A stretch of 64,000 nucleotides of DNA from Heterotrichella gracilis (Eukaryota > Sar > Xanthophyceae > Tribonematales > Xanthonemataceae), in the NCBI GenBank assembly GCA_032358255.1, contig JAULBX010015202.1, forward strand, positions 1-64,000, written 5' to 3'. Positions within the stretch are counted from its first letter, which is position 1. Every line of letters begins with the position of its first letter. The translations under genes were made by a program, and so were the position numbers. The notes under the pieces were generated by a model. That model did no database searches, was not told the DNA's origin, and was given only the letters and a program-made list of their open reading frames with translations. Of the stretch, positions 12,201 through 24,432 are shown one piece after another.

Positions 12201-14615
12201 GCCTCCGGTGCCCCCGCCCCTGTGCCCATCACCTCGTTCAACGCCCTGTCAGCGCTGGCATGGCACGTGCTGGCGGATGTGCTGGAGGGGGGGAAAGGTG
12301 AGGATGGACATGTTGGTGGGGCCAGGGTGGGAGTGCTGGGCATTGCAACTTGCAGGCGGGGGAACGCAGCGCATCGGCTTTGGTTTTCCGCGCCATGTAC
12401 CCTGCCGTGCACTGCCACAGGTCGAATTGTAATGCATGTTGCAGCAGTAACCCATCCTGTTGTGCCATAAAAGTTTTGCCATTTCATGATATGGTTATGG
12501 CAACCCATCCTGTTGTGCCATAATGATTTGCCAGTTCATGATATGTGTATGGCCAGCACCGGTCTGGCAAGTCCACAAGTCCACCCCAAACCCTAAACCC
12601 TAAACTTGCCTACAAATGCATGCCATGCATTCCACCTAGCTCCGGAGGGCCCTGGCAACAGGTAACATATACAGATTTATTTTAATTGAGAGGAATTAGG
12701 TACATCTTAAGCTTTGCACTTGGATAACTTCCAAGTTGTTTGTGAGCTCGATTTATCGATGCATAGATCTGGATAGGACCATACCTGCCAGGTCGCACCG
12801 CGCCTCACCTCCTGTGTTTCATGCGCAGCCTCCTCCCCCTCCCTGGTCCACACCGCCTTCAACGCGCGCGCCTCACACGTGCCGCCAACCTACTTTGGCA
12901 ACGCAAGCATCGGCATCAGCCTGTCAGGTACAACACCATGCCATGGTGCCTGGCCATGTGGAGGCTAGCCCTTCTGGCTGTCGACAGGCTCCTGTCTAGC
13001 AGATGTCACGAGTCTCATGTGTAGTAGTAGTGGAGTTTGACACAGAAAGCAATCGTTGATGAGAAATTGATTGTCGTTTGCTCTTATTGGCATGCCCGGT
13101 TGTACTTGGGCTTCTGCCAGTTTTACCGGATTACTATTGCCTACGTGACTAACCTCCACAAAGTTTTCCTTATTGTGACACATCTGGTGCATCTGCAGGG
13201 CCCATGCCCCGCCAGCCCGCCCCCTCCCGGACCCCCCGCCGCTGCTGCTGCTGGTCAGGGGTGAACGACACACATGCCGCAGGGGAGGAACAGGGAAGAA
13301 ATGGCACAGGGGAGGATGCAGAGCACGGCGTGGCAGGTGCGGCCATCACCCATTGCGTTGCACAACAGCACTCCCTCTCCTGTGTTGCAGTCGCTGCGAG
13401 TTGTTTTATCAATCGTGGCGTAATTATTATTATACAATAATAATATATACAATGAGGATATTCCTAAAGTCATTATGGTGACAAACGCCAAGCTTGCTTG
13501 CATTGCCAAAGGGCGGGCGCACGTGCATATGAATAACAATAATCTAAAAATGGTTTTTAAGAAAGATGTGAATGCACCATTAATGACATTATTCATATGG
13601 TGCATTTTGCCATCATAGGCATGCTACAAGTGTACGGGTATGCCAGGGGTACTAGAATAGGACTATAGTCCTATTCTAGTCCCCTTGGATATGCCTAAGT
13701 CTATCTCCCCTTCCTACACTAACTCCACCCCCTTGGCAACCCGCAGGGGTGGTCATGCAGCCTCCCGCCGCCATGCATGTGGCCCAAACAGCCAATAGCA
13801 GCGCACCCGTGGACGCACAGGTGGCGCAGCTGGTGCAGAGTGGGGGTGCGCCACTTGCGTCGGTGGCTGCCGCCGCCGCCAGGCTGCAGGGGGCGATAGC
13901 GGCTGTGAAGAATCCTGATGCGGGTAAGAGCGCATGCTGTTGAACGCGTATCTAATTTGGCAAGGTGAGACAGGGTGCCTGCAGGCTAACTTATGATGAC
14001 ACCCCGGTGCATGCAATACTTATTGAAGGCTTGGTGGTTCACAAAAAGAATAACAGAATAATGAGGAAATGCCTAGGGGCGCCTCCACGTGGCCATAATA
14101 GTACCGCTCCGCCGGCGCCCCCGCCCCCTGCCCTTCCACCCACCCTGGCACCTGCACCACACCCTGCCGGCAGGGCTGCAATTGCCACACCTGTGCTGCA
14201 CTCCTGACGCCCCTCCCACTCTCCCCCCCTTGCAGCCGCCAAGCTCATGCACGCCGCCTACAGCGGCTTTGACGCATATGGGGACCAGTTTGCTGTGGCC
14301 ATGGGCGCGCGCATGGCCTCGCACCGCACCGCAGCCGTGGTCAACAACTGGCGCTGGCTGCACCCAGCGGACAAGATGGCGTTTGAGGGCGTGGCGCCAT
14401 TTGCTGTGAACAAGACTGCGTACGCTAGGAGCGCGGTGTACCCAGAGATGTGCACGCTGACGGTGCTGCCCCAGGTGGGGAAGGAGGGGCAGTATGTGCG
14501 GCTGGTGCTGCCTGCGCGGGTGGGTGCGGGGGTGCGGGGGCACACGCTATGGGGAGCACTGCTGCCGGGGGCGGTGTTTTTGGAGGAGGGGGGGGAAGGG
14601 GTAGTGGGGGAGTAA
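9269..14615 (+). CDS. BAHD-type acyltransferase
   Basis: Member of the plant BAHD family, which moves acyl groups from CoA thioesters to alcohols or amines; the substrate cannot be told. Ten exons: 9269-9427, 9819-9951, 10279-10457, 10782-10902, 11159-11301, 11808-12002, 12177-12297, 12829-12927, 13747-13923, 14236-14615. They splice to 568 residues with every phase matching. Exon 2 has the N-terminal signature LSRYDTSGYG...KTLGKYPILAG. The catalytic HxxxD is HSILD, residues 194-198, split by intron 4. TDRALL and PPTYFGNA are further family landmarks. Where DFGWG is expected, after NNWRWLHP, the sequence reads MAFEGV (490-495), so that structural motif is lost. Intron 5 seems to start with GC rather than GT (11302-11303). 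The enzyme is longer than typical plant members (about 430-460 residues) because of an Ala-rich insert in exon 9. Confidence 0.85.
12449..12553. repeat. 53-base tandem duplication in BAHD intron 7
   Basis: Two adjacent copies of about 53 bases each begin aacccatcctgttgtgcc and end in ttcatgatatg plus a short tail. They differ at a few positions. The duplication lies inside intron 7 of the BAHD gene, between exons at 12297 and 12829. Shortly after it (about 12590-12606) is a plant telomere-type run, ccctaaaccctaaac. Confidence 0.8.
13641..13689. repeat. perfect 30-base palindrome with extended flanks
   Basis: Positions 13651-13680 are a perfect palindrome with half-site actagaataggacta. Outside it, gccaggggt on the left and ccccttgg on the right continue the symmetry imperfectly. 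It lies in intron 8 of the BAHD gene (12928-13746). It looks like a tiny foldback element or the joined ends of an excised one. The same end sequence, attctagtcccc, recurs once near 46,692. Confidence 0.9.
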
Positions 14616-17600
14616 GGGCCCGCCAGCAGTGTACCATATACAGCTAGCAGTTCAGTAAGAAGAAGACCCCTTGTGCCGCCCTCAGGCTGACATTCTCGGC
14701 CGCCAATTGAATTGCTTGCAAATGACAAATACAGTCAGTTAAGGCTAAGCCCTGGCCTGTACCATATGCCATATTTCTGATGTGAATCACTGAAAGGCCA
14801 CAGCTTCTGGGCCCCGCGGCGGCAAGGCACTTATCTGCTGAGCCGCCAAGTGATTGTCTAGCATTTTCAACGTTTCATGTTGAGCTGGGAGGGCAATAAT
14901 ATTCACTCACTTCCAAAGTTCTATTTGCGCCTGCTGCCAACCCCCGGGGCCTCATGATGTGGACATTGCCTTCAGGGGCAGACGAGGCAATAAGCCGATG
15001 GCGGCTGGGCATGCCTAAAAAAATGTTTGTATCCTTTAAAAATATTCAAGAAGGATACAAGGTCAGTAGGCACTTGGGACAGCCACCTGGGCATCGAAAC
15101 CAATCCAAATCAGGCTGACTTTCACTGTTCAACAAGACGCAAGAAAGCTAGTTTTTAAGGTTGACTCGATACCTGTGACATTAGCTTCGAGGTCCCAACC
15201 TAATTCAATTTTGCAAGGTGGCATTGGCTAAGGCCTGCTTGACTAGCCGTTCTAGCTGGCCGTCACAGATGGTGGCACTGCCCTGGTGAGAGCCAGTGGG
15301 CTATTGTGCACACCCTTTCTTCTGAAGTACCCAGCACCTGTCACCAACTGTTGGAGTGCCTCTTATTTGTGAACAACAGGCCAGGGTAACAGGCTGGTGG
15401 AACCACCACCAAGCCTGCTCGCACCTCACACTGAGAGTGCAACTCGGAGACTCGCAGCTGCTGTATCAGCAGCTGAATTGCGACACATAATTATAGTAGT
15501 TACAAAGGAGTGGTATATTGTGTATTGAAACAAGGACCGTGTCCCCTCGCTTGCCAGGCATCAAGTACACTTACGCTTTATAATGGCCTGTAAAATTGAT
15601 GGTGTGTAGTTGCCAAAAAGTAAACCCATGCCAAAACAGTGCAGAGCAGGATCAAGAAGCAGACAAGCATTGCAAGTGCTGTGGCAAGTCCAATATGCAC
15701 TTCCCTTAGGGGGATACAGCTTATGCAGGCAAAAAACCAACAAACAACGTGATATTTAGGGCTCAGGTCAAGTGTCGGATATTAATCCAGTCACTGCCAC
15801 AGATAGAACTGTGGCTCTCAGCAAAGTTATAATCATCGCCCAGTATGCACATGCACAGTGAATGCAGTTATATTGCAGCAGCTACCAGACCACCTCAGAC
15901 TTTCGCCTTTCAAAGTTGCTATCAACATCGTCTAGCAGCAACTACACCACCTAACTGCACACTCGCCCAAAGATAGTACGCTACACGTTACCACAAACTG
16001 CCGCTTTGTCCACTTTCCAAGGAGTTGTTGTAAAAGTGTTAGCTTCACTCGCCAGACTTAGTTGCATTCACTTGTGGCACATTCAAGGGACATCCACGTC
16101 ACAGTTTCATTCCAGAACTCGTTGGTATCTGCTTTGCCTGTACATCACATGGTTACAAGATGCAAGCAGGTACAGATAGCAAAGCAGGCAGGTGGCAATT
16201 TTGCAGGCAGTGGATACAGGTGTACACGTGGTAGGAAGGCAGTTACCAATAAAAACATCGAACCTTGGCATCAAGCTTACTGTGAAACCAGGACCATAAC
16301 AGGCTCAGGCCAGTGGACATTGGGTTAGTGGTGGTGCCTTGCGGCGGTTGTGGTGTTGGTGCCTTGCGGCGGTTGTGGTGTTGGTGCCTTGCGGCGGTGT
16401 GGTGTTGGTGCCTTGCGGCGGTGTGGTGTTGGTGCCTTGCGGCGGTTGTGGTGTTGGTGCCTTGCGGCGGTTGTGGTGTTGGTGCCTTGCGGCGGTGTGG
16501 TGTTGGTGCCTTGCGGCGGTACATGCCTATTTTTTAACGTGGTCAGGCCCACTGAAGAAAGCACACAGGAACACGATACAATCAGAACGCCATTGGACAG
16601 CAAACATGGTTCAAGGCGAGATACACAAATACATGCTCAAGGTCATACAAAGAGCTACACAGGCAGGGCTAATAGTAAGTCTACAGGAAAGGTGGGTTGC
16701 AAGCGTTACCAGAACTTGTACCACCTACGCAGCGCCCTTGAAGCTTTTCCCACAGCAACGCAAGATGAAAGCCAGAGCCCCACAGGAAACACCCCAGGAA
16801 CTCTTGGCGCGACGGCGACGGTGTGCAACTGCAGCCAAGCTTGAAAGCCAGGTGCAACATGCGGATATGCAGTTGTCCAAGGCACAATGATGCACCAACA
16901 GGACAACACAGCTGGTGGAACTGAATGGAGCGCAACAGATGCTACCTCCAGCTGAAAAGGAGTGGCGTAGGAGCTCCCTCTTGAGGGTGAACCAGGTATT
17001 GCCAAACATCAAACCCCCAAAGGCCAATACTGACGCTACCAACAGCGCTGCCACTCCAAGGCCAAACCCTTGCGCAGCTACCACCTGTACACCACGCTGA
17101 AACCCCGCGCGTGCAAGTGCAGAAATGCTGACCACATGCAGTGCCTGTAGTGCTACTGTCAAAGCACACCCGGAATGCTGCTCCACTGACACGTTTGAAG
17201 CAACCCACAAAGCTACCTGGTGCCCTGGTGCGCCAAGAAAGGAGAGGAGACGACGAGAGCCAAGCGATTTAAACAGCTGGCAAGAACGGCGGCGCGGTGC
17301 GTGGCGAAGAACTTGGTGCACATTGGAGTTACACTGGTTGGACGGGTGCACGCTGCAGACAACCTTGAAAGCTGGTATGCAGGGGGCGTGCGTGCAGGCC
17401 ACTGTGCGGCAACTGAGCAGCAACTGACAGCTGAATGCGTGGAAAGTAAAACAACAGTGGTACTGAACCTGGACAGCTGGGCGCGCCATAGCAACAGCGG
17501 ATGATCGCTGGGTGGGATGCCAGGTGGGGGCCTGTACATGCAATCAAACATACCCACGAGCTACAGGCTGACAGCAAACTAAGCCAAGCTACCTGGCAGA

Positions 17601-20467
17601 CTGTGACATTAACTCCAAAGATAGCTGACCATTTTGCCGCAGGTACAGTTGCTTAGCAGAGCCCTTGCGCATTATCTCAACTTGGAACTGTCTTGCTAAA
17701 CTGCATGCACAGATGTGAGCGGATGCAACTGGGGTGTGCAACAGAAACAGCTGACAAAACCTGGTGAGCCAAGCGGTGCTCCTAATAGCTGCAGCTTCAA
17801 GTACTTGCAATAGGAACTCCGGAACTGCACATACACTGAAAGGTGCAGGGAGGAATGCAGATGCAGATGTTAAGGGAACGACTTGTATCAGCAGAAATGG
17901 TGTGGTGCACTGCACACAACTTAGCAGGTCAAATCAAAAGACAGACACAACCTGGATCCAATACACTGCATCTGAAGGATGCCAGTCAACGAGGATATAC
18001 CAAGGCCACCAGCGGCTGACTCTCAACTTCATGCTCCCTGTGCCAGCAAACTGAGAGAACCCAAGGTGCAAACGTGGTGTGCAAGCAAGCAGGCAAGGTA
18101 AGGCTCAACACTGCAACACGCAATTGGCAGGCAGACCTATGCTATCTCAGCACCAATGACAAACTCATCTGTTCAAGGTACTCTGCAAGTCCTTCCCAAA
18201 CCCAATGCGCCATCAATTTGGCTCTGCAGCACACTAGTCAAGCACAAACAGGACAAGGATATATATAGGCAATAGGCAGAACACAGCAACTGATCTACAA
18301 ACCCTTCATACAAGGCAATACAGCTGCCAAGGCTACCAGTGCTACAACTACCTGTCAACAAGGCAACTAATAAAGTCTGTGACGCACCCACCAACAGCTG
18401 TTACAACGCTACTGGAGCTGAGCACACGCAAGTCGCCGAACTTCTGGAGGACCTCTTGCATTAACAACTCGCCAGAACTTGGTTTGATACACACTGCCCT
18501 GGTACTTGATGGCTTCATGATGATATAACAAGTGATTATGGTGTTCTGTGGGCTTTCCTTGGTGAGTTCGAGTTGCGTGAAGGGGGGTACCTTCAATCTT
18601 TTGGATTTCGTACCAGGTTGACGATTTTCGTGTGGGATGGCGGCCAAAGGGCTGAAGCCTTCAGTTAAGGATTCATCTAGCTATCCTCCTTAACCTGCAG
18701 CCAGGACACAGCGTGGGTGAACAAACAAAATAAACAGGAGGAGGGGAAAGGGGTCTTCAAACCCCAAACAGAGGGGGTGGAACGGCAGGTAGCAACTGCT
18801 ATCAGACCAACAAGCAGACCAGGCAGCAGAAACCTACACTAACTCACAAAACACCACAAAACTACAAAGCAGAACAGGTGTCAGCAGATAGCATATGCAC
18901 GAGGGGAACCTACAACTGCTCTGAGAGCCTGCAACCCCTTTGGCAGGTGCAACCTGTATTAACTTACGAGTCTAACATAAAGGGGAGTGTGTGATGATGC
19001 ACAGCAGAGAGCAGAGAGCAATCAAGCACAGCAGAGAGGCAGAACAGGGAAGGCAAGGACAGAGTGAGCTTTCAGAACCCAGAAAGTTCCCCTTCGAAGG
19101 TGCACCGGGAAAACTGGCAGACACACACCCAGAGTAGTAACAACAATCAACCCACCTGCCAGAGCCCAACGTATGTCCATAGCGAAGTTCAGTGAGAGTC
19201 TCTTGCGTGGCCACGACGTGGGAGCCTGAGTCTGGTTTCTGTGTTGACAACGAAATCGTGAGCGGGAAAACAACCGCCTGCCTATCTAAGGGCCAGTGTA
19301 ACAGCTAAGGGCACAGAAGCTACGCTAAAGATAACTTAAGTTCGGCCTTAAACGTCATCACTGGTGGTCTGGTGCAAAGCAAACAAATTGCACTGTGTGC
19401 ATGTGCAGACGTGTTGCTTCATCACTGTGCAAGCTCTGCAACCTCATCAGCACAGCATTTCCACGCCGTTCAGAGATATGGCAGACATATCAGCAACTGT
19501 TGAAGCCAGGCAAGTCCAGGACAAGCGCAGGCAGCAGATGCTGGGCTTGAAGGTGGCTGTGGTTCTGTTTGAAAACTATCTTCTCGCACATCACTGCTGG
19601 TAGCCAAGCGGCACCCGCTCAGATTTTGGCTAACTGGTCAGAAATGCACGCCACGCAACAGCCCAGCACCGTCACCAGTACACTTGCCACAGGAAATGCA
19701 AAGATGCAAGGACAATTGCTCCAGCTTTGTAGGCGAGGGCTCCAACCTCGAGACCTCCACACGGGGGAGACCATCAAGGGGTAGTAGTTGCACTTGTTTC
19801 ATCCCCGTGACATGTTGCATGTAAATGTAGCCCTCCTGCCTCCTGCTAGTACCGCTATCAATAACTGGCTCACTGGCTCTCTCCCTGCGTGTCAACTGGA
19901 AGCATTTCCAGAGTGCTTTGCCGCACACCTTCATAACACGAGCTGATATGGTAGGCAATGCCACCGCATGTGAGCTGTTGCCCAGTTGTTGCCACCAAGG
20001 TTCAAAGCACAACAGCACCCAGATGTTCCTAACTACAGCATGACTATGTTCCCTTAAAAGACTGATCAGGTGCTGTCTTCGTATACCTAGCTCAAAACTG
20101 TACAGAATGACCTCTGGGTGTTACTCCAGAAGCCTCTAGCGATCTATGTCCAAACCAATGCGGCAACTGAGTCAGTCCGACATCTGGTATATGCTTGGCA
20201 CAGTGATGGCTCCAATGCAAGATCGAGGTTAAGTAACACTTGGTCCATGATCACCCAGTGGACATCCAAACTGTCATAACTGCTCAGCTATCTGGCAACC
20301 CCCTTCAGCCACCACCAGCGCTGCCAACACCTGCTACCCAAACTCTGCATCTGCCGCAACAGCATAGGCAGCAAAGCAGCTCTGGGCATGCAACCCAGAG
20401 CGTAATCTAGCCTCTCATGCCATCCAAGCATGGCTGCCTGCCGTGCCACTGGGTTAAGTCCCACAGG
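14616..20467. other. 5.8-kb gene-poor interval
   Basis: Apart from the minisatellite at 16,328-16,520, no feature can be supported. Several open frames of 90-270 codons exist near 16.3-17.6 kb on both strands, but they overlap one another, partly arise from the minisatellite, and show no family motif. A small inverted repeat (gtatccttt ... aaggatac) is at about 15,030-15,062. Base composition is flatter and less GC-rich than in the genes. It may hold relics of old insertions or a noncoding transcript. Confidence 0.4.
16328..16520. repeat. 24/25-base minisatellite
   Basis: About eight head-to-tail copies of a unit reading tgtggtgttggtgccttgcg plus gcggt. Full copies are either 25 or 24 bases long, differing by one t, and come in the order 25, 25, 24, 24, 25, 25, 24 after a partial first copy. 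Copies are otherwise nearly identical, so the array is young or being homogenised. The open frames crossing it in several phases are by-products of the repeat. Confidence 0.95.
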
Positions 20468-23400
20468 TCAGGTCTTCCCACTGGTGGCAGTGCGTGGCTT
20501 GAGCGCACTGCTGACCACCATCTGCACCATGCCCGCCGTGTTGGTGTGGGCGTGGAAGAAGTTGCGCATAACGGTGATACAGGGCTCCAGCGCCACCGCG
20601 TAGTGCCACCACCCGCGCGGGATCATCAGCGCCTGGCCTACAGGCAGGGAGTGGGCACAAACAGTCAAAATGGTGGCTGCCGTCACACTCTTTGCCTATC
20701 TTGGACTGACGCTGTCCACACACATTAACCTCTGGATCTAGCAACAGTTTGGAAAAGGCGTGGAATACATCATTTAGAAGGTCTGCCGCCAGGATCACAC
20801 AGCGCACCGCCCATTTGCAAAGCCCACCCATCATCACCACCCATTTGGGCCGCCTTATGCAGATACATATATATGATTAAAATGCAGAGATATATACAAA
20901 ATCTTCACGCACCTGGTTTCAGCACGCACGCCAAAGGGCTGGCAGTCCGGCACTCTGGGAAGCGCTCATAGTCAGGGCCCAGGGGGTCTATGGGGCTCTG
21001 GGTGGTCTCCGACTGGGTGCCATCCTTGTACAGGTGGGGCGTGTCCGAGGGGGGGTACAGCACAAACAGCTTCCTCCCCTGCACCTGCCCCAGCCACCCG
21101 TGTGCATCGCCCGCGTCGTAGTGCAGGCGGGTTATGGTGCCCGGGGGCCCCATGAACGCCTGCGGGATAATGGGAGGTATCTGCGTCAGGGTGTGCGGGG
21201 AGCCCGGCAAGGTTGCATGGGCAGTGTGCACACTGCGCCTTGCCCACAACACAGCCATGGTCGACCTGGATCCAGAAATCGTGGCCGATTGCAACAACAC
21301 ACTGGCGACATGGCATTCTTCATTAAATGGCATTCTTCATTAAAATTTTTATGGAACTTATGGAAATTGCAATCGGACTGCTTGTTAGGTTAAACCATAT
21401 AAATCCCCCAGGTGAGCAGGATCCCAATCAACAGATTCCACCAATGATTAGCAATCTTGAACAGGCATGTGAGCAAAGTGGCAAGTCATCCAGACCACGC
21501 CCGCTGTATTTAGGGCCAGGGTTTGTTCCAGGGCTCAGGGCGCATCCGCCTGCCCCCCACCTTTGTGAGGTGGTCTGCCGTCTGCGTCACCCACTCATCC
21601 GTGGCCTTGGCGTCAGGCTTTGACCCAGCCACTCGTGAGAACAGGGTGGTGTGCAGCGCAAGCAGGATGTCCCGGGAGTGGTCCACAGTCTGCGTGAAGT
21701 AGGGCAGCGGGCAGTCGGCCTGCGGGGGAAGGGAAAAGGGTGTGGCAACATCAGGTAATTATTGGCAGAGGGGCATGCATGGGGCGCAGTGCAATCTTGA
21801 AGCAGCACTTGCAGTTATGTTTGCTATGGGAATGGAGTAGGGGCGGGGGGGGGGCGCTAGGTATTCTCACATTGACGCACACTAAGCGTCTGAGATGTCA
21901 TGTGGCATTACAACTCTCTGTGCCAATAGGGGCGTGGAAAGTGGGTTGTGGTGATGCAGCAAATTCGTAGGTATAGGGCTCAGGGTTTGTCTCTTCAATG
22001 GATGCACAGCGCTGCCATGATGGCATGGTAATACTATGCGTTGCTCACCTTGAGTGCCGGGATTGACTCCCCGTAAAATCGCCAGCCGTTGAGGTAGAAG
22101 GGTGTGCGCTGGGAGGCGGCGCCAAGGGAGGCGGCAGCGTCGGACAGGCTGGAGGGGAAACCCTAGGGGTATAAGGCAATAGGGCAGAGGCTTAGGAGGG
22201 GCTCAAGCGGTTCAATGCATTTATGCATGACCAGGAAGACTTTAATATGTCACTGATTGCTGATACATTGAAGTCCTCCTGGCATGACTGCTGATCTGGC
22301 TCAGCTACTGAAATACCACATACTTAATTACTTCCATGGTCCCAACACCCCAACTCAGCAAGGCTGAAATGCACATACTTCCTCACTTTCATGGCCATGC
22401 ATACTCACATGCACGGCTACTACCACAGTTATCCCAAGCTTTACCATGAGCACCCTCATGAGGGTGTAAGCACCCCATTACTCCACATTTCCCGCACCTC
22501 CATGTAGTCGCAGTATGCCCCCAGGCTCAGCATCACCGACCGCTGCTTGCCTCCAGCCGCTTCATCGCCCCGCCTGGCGGGCGCCCTGTCATTGGCCATC
22601 ACCTGCTCCCGTTCATGATGCAGCCGCAGCCACTCGACAGACCACTTGCCCACCGCGGGCCAGTCGCGCAGGGCGTCGGCCACCAGCAGGGGCCTGCCAG
22701 CACCGCCATCGCAGGTCTGCAGGGAGGTGGGTGCGGGTGGGTGCGGGAGGTGAGGTGTGCGTGGCTGCTGTGCTGGGTGAGCTTGAAGGGCTTGGATTGC
22801 GCTGCGTCATGGGTGCATGCACGGACCGTGACTCACCATTGGCCATGGGTCATTCCGGCCATGGGTAATTCAGGGGCAGGTAGTGCAGTGTATTCACAAT
22901 GCTCATTGAGTGTTAATTGCATGCGACCAGTACTGTTCTTTGACTCCCGTCGTCAATGAGCAGTACCACAGCCAATGGCTACTCGATTGGCATTCCAAAC
23001 ACAGTGCACTGCCTGCCACTGGCCAATGGCCTGCACTGCAAGCTGCACCGTGCAACGCAGCAGTGGCTGCTGCTCCCTGCTGATGGCAAGGATACGCAAC
23101 AGCAACTGGGTGGCACCGGCCGCGTGTAGATTGGTGTGGGTACGAAATTATATTGCTATTATTATTAACAATAACATTAATTAAATAATAACTGATATAT
23201 TTTGGAACGCGATGGGATGATGCCAATAGCATGTGCACCAGCAACCGGTGCTTCCAAATTATGGGGTTGCCAATTGTCACTCACCAGTGCCTCTTCCACC
23301 TGCTGTGTCGCCACATCCACCACCACCTCTGGTGCCCCCACCACTCCTGGCACCGCCCCCGCTAGCGCATCCAGGGCCCCCACCCCACCCTCCACCGATG

Positions 23401-23473
23401 CCACCCACCGCAGCAGGGATGCGTATTCCGGTGTGGTGCGAGGGGAGGACATGGTGACCTTGGAAAGCTCCTC
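20468..23473 (-). CDS. JmjC/cupin-8 Fe(II) oxygenase
   Basis: 2-oxoglutarate/Fe(II)-dependent oxygenase of the JmjC (cupin 8) type: a protein hydroxylase or demethylase, target unknown. Minus-strand exons: 23473-23285, 22716-22498, 22162-22049, 21719-21561, 21180-20913, 20637-20468; phases agree. Counting from the ATG at 23452 gives 365 residues. PLLVADALRDWPAVGKWS is the usual N-terminal JmjC signature and FYLNGWRFYGESIPAL follows. The iron triad is visible: H240 and D242 in LHYDAGDAHGW, and H321 in IPRGWWHYAV. GRKLFVLYPPSDTP is the usual lid strand. The start of exon 5 could instead be 21 bases further on, since a second AG lies in phase. The first exon has a good acceptor at 23474 and is open upstream of the ATG, so a further coding exon may precede it: see the SNW entry. 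Confidence 0.85.
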
Positions 23474-23872
23474 CTGTGAATGGACAAAAGGGGGGGGTAA
23501 TATAGGGAGAGACCAGAGTGGAAAGATGGTGGCGGTGGCATTAATAACATCATTTGCAATTAATGACGCCGCCACCATCATGATGCAGGAGTACATCTGT
23601 CAACTGAACACGGAACGGATCGCCAAGCCGATGAATGATCCTTTATCATAACCAAGTTGATGCAATCCGGCATTTACATGATGCCTCGTTTGCTCATCAA
23701 GATCTGTTACTTTACAGCAGTGCTTTGTCAATTATTTTCATAGTGCATGAAATGTGGTCGATAGTAATTTATAAGTATTGCTCCTTGGGCAAATCACCAC
23801 CCCATAATGCATATGCTATATAGCGTGCATGGAGTGCTTGATCAAACCCTCTGCTAGGGTGTAGCAGCACAC

Positions 23873-24432
23873 CTGCATGTCAGTCCAGTCCCTGAGCAGG
23901 ACCGCATCTGGCAGCCGTGTCCCCTTCGGCCCCACCCCGCATCCCAAGGGGTACTGTATCACATGGCACTCAGGGTAGGCGCCACCATCGCCAAAGTCGG
24001 AGGGCTGGCGGGGCGTGAAACCCTTACGGGACCCTGCACACCACATTGAAGAATTGCTTCTGTGGCTGGTGTATGACATATTCCCGATCCATGTTCATGT
24101 ATCTACAGCAACAGCAGCTGTGAATGCCCTTGCATAAGCATCCAAGTCATTCCATGGAGGGCGCCCATCAACAATGTCAGCAATGACTAAGGGGCACATC
24201 GTAGAGTAGCAGTGTGTCATGCTAGTGCTACATGCCTTCTTGCAGCAACGTTTCTTTATGAAGCACTTGCCAATGTGTATCTTAAAAGGCCAGTACATGG
24301 CGCGGCGCACAGCTTTTTCTGATAGCAGCACTTCAGTGCAAAGCACCTCAGTGCCCACCAGGACTGTGGGCATAGGTGTGGTGTGGCTCACCGTATGGAG
24401 GTGGCGAGTGGCCCATAACCAGTGTATACTCC
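23873..24432 (-). CDS. SNW/SKIP N-terminal exons, maybe joined to the JmjC gene
   Basis: Two minus-strand exons, 24432-24393 and 24033-23873, encode the conserved N-terminus of SNW/SKIP, a spliceosome and transcription co-regulator: HSPPPYG joins SRKG, then GFTPRQPSDFGDGGAYPE and CHVIQYPLG. This matches the family's PPYG.RKG[WF].PR..EDFGDGGAFPEIH..QYPL. The match stops there: the next 27 residues, to DWTDMQ, are unlike SNW, and the family's core (CISNWKN, RLAADGRG) was not found in either direction. The second exon ends in phase 0 and the next acceptor downstream, at 23474, opens the JmjC gene in phase 0 after a 399-base gap. It is therefore either the 5' part of a chimeric SNW-JmjC gene or an SNW remnant. 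A start codon was not identified. Confidence 0.6.

Noticed and set aside
16339-17543. Open frames of 183 codons (plus) and 272 codons (minus)
   Set aside because: They cross or border the minisatellite, overlap on both strands, contain no family motif and have Cys/His/Ser-rich translations typical of noncoding GC-rich sequence.
23686-23825. Promoter-like AT-rich stretch between SNW and JmjC exons
   Set aside because: AT-rich introns are common in this window and no TATA element at a sensible distance from the JmjC ATG could be defended.
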